IMG/VR virus record: IMGVR_UViG_3300045994_000090
Location: 1 to 39,672 of that record
Origin: a virus
Direction: 5' to 3' (one strand)
DNA: 39,672 nucleotides
Positions 39,411 to 39,672 of the stretch are shown here, in pieces. How positions within the stretch are numbered: position 1 is the first letter of the stretch; the number at the start of each line of letters is the position of its first letter. The notes below the pieces were generated by a model that did not search any database, was not told where the DNA came from, and was given only the letters and a program-made list of their open reading frames with translations. The position numbers and the translations under genes were made by a program.

Positions 39411-39439
39411 ATCATATCATATACTTGCATACATGTCAA
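39411..39439 (-). promoter_or_regulatory. consensus sigma70 late promoter
   Basis: On the minus strand TTGACA (39439-39434) is followed by 17 bases and TATGAT (39416-39411), the same architecture as the early promoter at 2318-2346, down to the preceding TGATATGAT. Transcription would start near 39404, about 26 bases before the terminase ATG. It is the only strong promoter seen for the 20-kb late unit. Confidence 0.85.
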
Positions 39440-39505
39440 GAGAAATAGTTATTATTTTTCAATGACTTAGTAGCTATAAAAACTTAAGTTACTATCGAAG
39501 ATTGC

Positions 39506-39672
39506 TATTTTTTTTGAGTTGCATAAAATTTACAGTCTAAAACCATTTTTTTTTTTGAGTTGCATAAAATTTACAGTCTAAAACCATTTTTTTTTTTTTT
39601 TTTGAGTTGCATAAAATTTACAGTCTAGTCCGTTGTCAACGACGTAGAATCAAATCCCCCCATCGATCGACA
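39506..39672. repeat. right copy of direct terminal repeat
   Basis: Matches 1-166 with one extra T in the second T-run. The 60 bases before it (39445-39505) are AT-rich and without a reading frame. The right end lies next to the late promoter and large terminase. Confidence 0.8.

Noticed and set aside
1-39672. Temperate lifestyle
   Set aside because: No integrase, excisionase, repressor-like gene or attachment site was recognised in any frame.

Overview
The window looks like one essentially complete, strictly lytic tailed-phage genome of about 39.7 kb, roughly 40% G+C by eye. A ~167-base direct repeat sits at both ends (1-166 and 39506-39672), as in phages with T7-style terminal redundancy. 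The genes fit a short-tailed (podovirus-like) phage: P22-type portal, DUF5309-type capsid, tail-adaptor protein, a set of ejection-like proteins, and no tape measure or sheath. There is no integrase, repressor, tRNA, CRISPR or phage RNA polymerase. Sigma70-type promoters, GGAG ribosome sites and an RMF-like protein suggest a Gram-negative, probably proteobacterial host; the genus cannot be read from the sequence.

Layout. 1-2.5 kb: terminal repeat, an AT-rich leader with hairpins and short repeats, three small rightward genes, one isolated leftward gene (1661-1972, possible small terminase), and a divergent control region with eleven GTTCCC cores, a candidate origin or operator. A consensus sigma70 promoter at 2318-2346 starts the main rightward unit. 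2.5-12.2 kb (+): replication module with primase-polymerase/helicase, a DUF6948-like gene followed by a hexanucleotide-repeat gene, a hairpin-rich intergenic stretch, two abundant-looking accessory proteins, family A DNA polymerase, Fe-S PD-(D/E)XK nuclease, VRR-NUC nuclease and an SNF2-type helicase. 12.2-16 kb (+): nucleotide metabolism with deoxyribosyltransferase-like protein, HD phosphohydrolase, ThyX, dUTPase/MazG-like protein and dCMP deaminase, together supporting dUMP and dTMP supply. 16-19 kb (+): ATP-dependent DNA ligase with a WGR-like N-terminus and several unknown genes, ending at a terminator at 19045-19069.

19-39.4 kb (-): late module transcribed leftward from a promoter at 39411-39439 that has the same consensus boxes and spacing as the early one. 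In transcription order it holds the large terminase, RMF-like protein, portal, scaffold-like protein, major capsid, PASTA protein, SGNH-hydrolase protein, holin, endolysin with an XhlA-like protein, a Tad2-like (anti-Thoeris) protein, tail adaptor, fibre, tail protein and four or five ejection-type proteins.

With no phage RNA polymerase and host-type promoters for both arms, timing may depend on which end enters the cell first and on proteins acting at the GTTCCC array. The least explained items are the GTTCCC array, four related hairpin elements placed upstream of genes on both strands, the NNTGGC repeat gene, and the hairpin chain at 5375-5537.
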